The notes under the pieces: generated by a model
Seen by the model: the letters and a program-made list of their open reading frames with translations, nothing else
Database searches by the model: none
Told to the model about the DNA's origin: nothing
NCBI RefSeq assembly: GCF_000816145.1
Contig: NZ_CP007141.1
Span: 744,001 to 808,000 of the forward strand
DNA length: 64,000 bases
Reading direction: 5' to 3'
DNA from: Pseudothermotoga hypogea DSM 11164 = NBRC 106472
GTDB lineage: Bacteria; Thermotogota; Thermotogae; Thermotogales; DSM-5069
Position numbers and translations under genes: made by a program
Part shown: in pieces, positions 62,806 through 64,000 of the stretch
Numbering within the stretch: position 1 is the stretch's first letter
Layout of the letters: the number at the start of each line of letters is the position of its first letter

Positions 62806-63284
62806 AAGCAATCTTTGGATTCATCCTCTTCTTTCTCATCGGTTCCTTGCTTGGGACGTTCGTTTTTTTGATCTTTTTCTGGTTCAGGCCAGCCCAAGTG
62901 ATCGTTCCCGACGTGGCGGGTATGAGCGTTGATCGAGCAAAACAAATTCTCCAAAATGCTGGGCTCAAGGTGGGACAAATCCACGGTGAAGGCTTGGTTC
63001 AGTTCACCGTACCTCAGGAGAAGAGCAGGGTTAGAAAAGGTAGGACGGTGAACTTGTTCTGTGAGGAACCTCGCAGACTCACCGTGCCGAACTTGGTTGG
63101 AGCGCCGAGAGAAACGGCCGAAGTCATTCTGCAGAGCATGGGCTTCAAGGTTAGAATAGCTCAGATGCCGTTCAAAGGTGCAGACGGCAGGGTGATGGGC
63201 ATTTATCCACCCGTAGGTACAGAGCTGAAGAAGGGTGAGGAAGTTTCGATCCTCATAGACGTGGGTGAACCGGGGAGGGATTGA
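62763..63284 (+). CDS. Membrane protein with two PASTA domains
   Basis: 173 residues. One membrane span (AIFGFILFFLIGSLLGTFVF), then two PASTA domains: VIVPDVAGMSVDRAKQILQN and LTVPNLVGAPRETAEVILQS. PASTA domains bind peptidoglycan fragments in serine/threonine kinases and penicillin-binding proteins; this protein has no kinase domain, so it is a free PASTA module, often seen beside rsgA in this order (from memory). TTG 62802 (TTGA overlap) is an alternative start. Confidence 0.88.
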   Translation: MRSAQVEKNASKVLKAIFGFILFFLIGSLLGTFVFLIFFWFRPAQVIVPDVAGMSVDRAKQILQNAGLKVGQIHGEGLVQFTVPQEKSRVRKGRTVNLFCEEPRRLTVPNLVGAPRETAEVILQSMGFKVRIAQMPFKGADGRVMGIYPPVGTELKKGEEVSILIDVGEPGRD

Positions 63285-63285
63285 C

Positions 63286-64000
63286 ATCAGAAACAGAGGT
63301 GTGGTGGTCAAATTCATGTCGAACGCTCTGATCGTTGAAGACATCAACACCAAAGAGAGGATCAGATGCGTTCTCAGAGGAAGATTCAGACTAACCGATC
63401 TCAAACCCGTTGTAGGAGACATCGTCGAGTATGTGCGCGTGCACGACATCGGTGTGGTTGAGTCCATACTGAAACGCAAGAATGAACTACCCAAGCCTAA
63501 GATCGCGAACGTCGATCAAGTCGTGTGCGTTTACACGCTCCGCAGGCCCGAGGTCCCCCTTTTGGTCCTCGACAAGCTCCTCGTGCTCGTCGAAGAGGCC
63601 AATCTGAACGCCTTGATCGTGCTGAACAAGATCGATCTGCTCACGGAAGAAGACGAACAACGAAAGAGACTTTTCCTCGAAACTTACTCGAAGCTGTATC
63701 CTGTGGTGATGACGAGCGCCAAGACCAAGCATGGTATAGACCAGCTTGTGGAACACTTCAAAGACAAAACCTCTGTTTTCGCTGGCCCTTCGGGCGTTGG
63801 AAAGAGCAGTCTGCTCAACGTGATCTGCCCGGGGGCAAACCTCAAGACTCAGGAAGTTTCCGAAAAACTCGAACGCGGAAGACACACAACCACGGCCGCC
63901 GAGCTGCTACACCTTCCCTTCGGAGGGCTCGTTGCAGACACCCCGGGTTTTTCATTGATAGAGGTCGACCACATACGAGCAGACAAGTTGAAGTATTATT
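63286..64000 (+). CDS. rsgA: Ribosome biogenesis GTPase RsgA, 3' end outside window
   Basis: OB-fold domain (GVVVKFMSNALIVEDINTKE and CVLRGRFRLTDLKPVVGDIV), then circularly permuted GTPase motifs: NKIDLLTE (G4), TSAKTKHG (G5), AGPSGVGKSSLLNVICPG (G1), RGRHTTTAAELL (G2) and VADTPGFS (G3). The zinc-binding end is beyond the window. The codons before GTG 63301 (ATCAGAAACAGAGGT) encode the expected N-terminus (R-N-R-G), but no canonical start precedes them. ATC 63286 is 7 bases after GGAGG and is used here. GTG 63301 would clip the conserved start. The domain assignment is firm, the start is not. Confidence 0.9.
   Translation, partial: MRNRGVVVKFMSNALIVEDINTKERIRCVLRGRFRLTDLKPVVGDIVEYVRVHDIGVVESILKRKNELPKPKIANVDQVVCVYTLRRPEVPLLVLDKLLVLVEEANLNALIVLNKIDLLTEEDEQRKRLFLETYSKLYPVVMTSAKTKHGIDQLVEHFKDKTSVFAGPSGVGKSSLLNVICPGANLKTQEVSEKLERGRHTTTAAELLHLPFGGLVADTPGFSLIEVDHIRADKLKYY

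Overview
The window looks like a chromosomal segment of a thermophilic bacterium of the order Thermotogales, close to Thermotoga/Pseudothermotoga. The basis is recognition of family-typical proteins (a single-cluster ferredoxin, a fused NAD(P)HX epimerase/dehydratase, a recX-recA-thpR-pgsA-rimO gene string, RNase Y), strong GAGGTGAT ribosome binding sites, frequent GTG and TTG starts and very dense gene packing. The species cannot be fixed from the sequence alone.

Layout. 1-3.1 kb: the end of a secreted FN3-like protein and a subtilisin-like lipoprotein. 3.2-10.9 kb: a seven-gene rightward operon behind a palindromic operator-like site. It encodes small membrane proteins, a 929-residue exported multidomain protein and a 14-repeat exported WD40 protein; most members are unrecognised. 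10.9-15.9 kb: two tandem GLUG-repeat lipoprotein genes (the first broken by an in-frame stop), a NimA-like flavoprotein, and a second WD40 gene cut by a short mobile element. 16-24 kb: a GPH-type sugar transporter, an unknown anchored protein, a decayed HD-GYP gene beside an intact GGDEF gene, and an active/inactive pair of M16 peptidases. 24.3-27.6 kb: an FtsX-type permease and its ATPase, with an apparent ATC start. 27.7-34 kb: an exported beta-rich protein, a frameshifted lipoprotein, a hexapeptide acyltransferase, RmuC, and a cytochrome b5-like/membrane haem-type pair. 34-36.5 kb: an IS200/IS605 element with intact tnpB and decayed tnpA, flanked by two different truncated genes. 36.5-49.6 kb: a long leftward housekeeping block (rny, recX, recA, thpR, pgsA, rimO, DUF4416, rodZ-like, two deoxynucleoside kinases, suhB, uvrB, SYLF). 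49.7-51.4 kb: ferredoxin and dnaA. 51.3-58.2 kb: a leftward block with gpsA, trmB, TPR proteins, nnr, a lytic transglycosylase and a prepilin peptidase. 58.3-61.7 kb: a possible small RNA and a leftward MoxR/VWA module. 61.8-64 kb: rlmN, a PASTA protein and the start of rsgA.

The most notable system is the TnpB element. Two further copies (269-271 bp, at 15.8 and 29.4 kb) have lost both tnpA and tnpB through the same internal deletion. They keep the left end and the complete 161-162 bp right end. That right end folds on paper into five consecutive hairpins, and differences between copies mostly keep the pairing. This is what stand-alone TnpB guide RNA (omega RNA/reRNA) loci would look like, each with its own flanking guide and a shared TGAC at the left boundary. 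TnpB itself lacks the usual RuvC-II glutamate position (Gly278-Asp279). Other points worth checking are a 16-bp perfect inverted repeat that covers the Shine-Dalgarno sequence of the intact GLUG gene, a rightward terminator with no annotated gene at 58.6 kb, and the haem-type redox pair, which would be unusual in this order.
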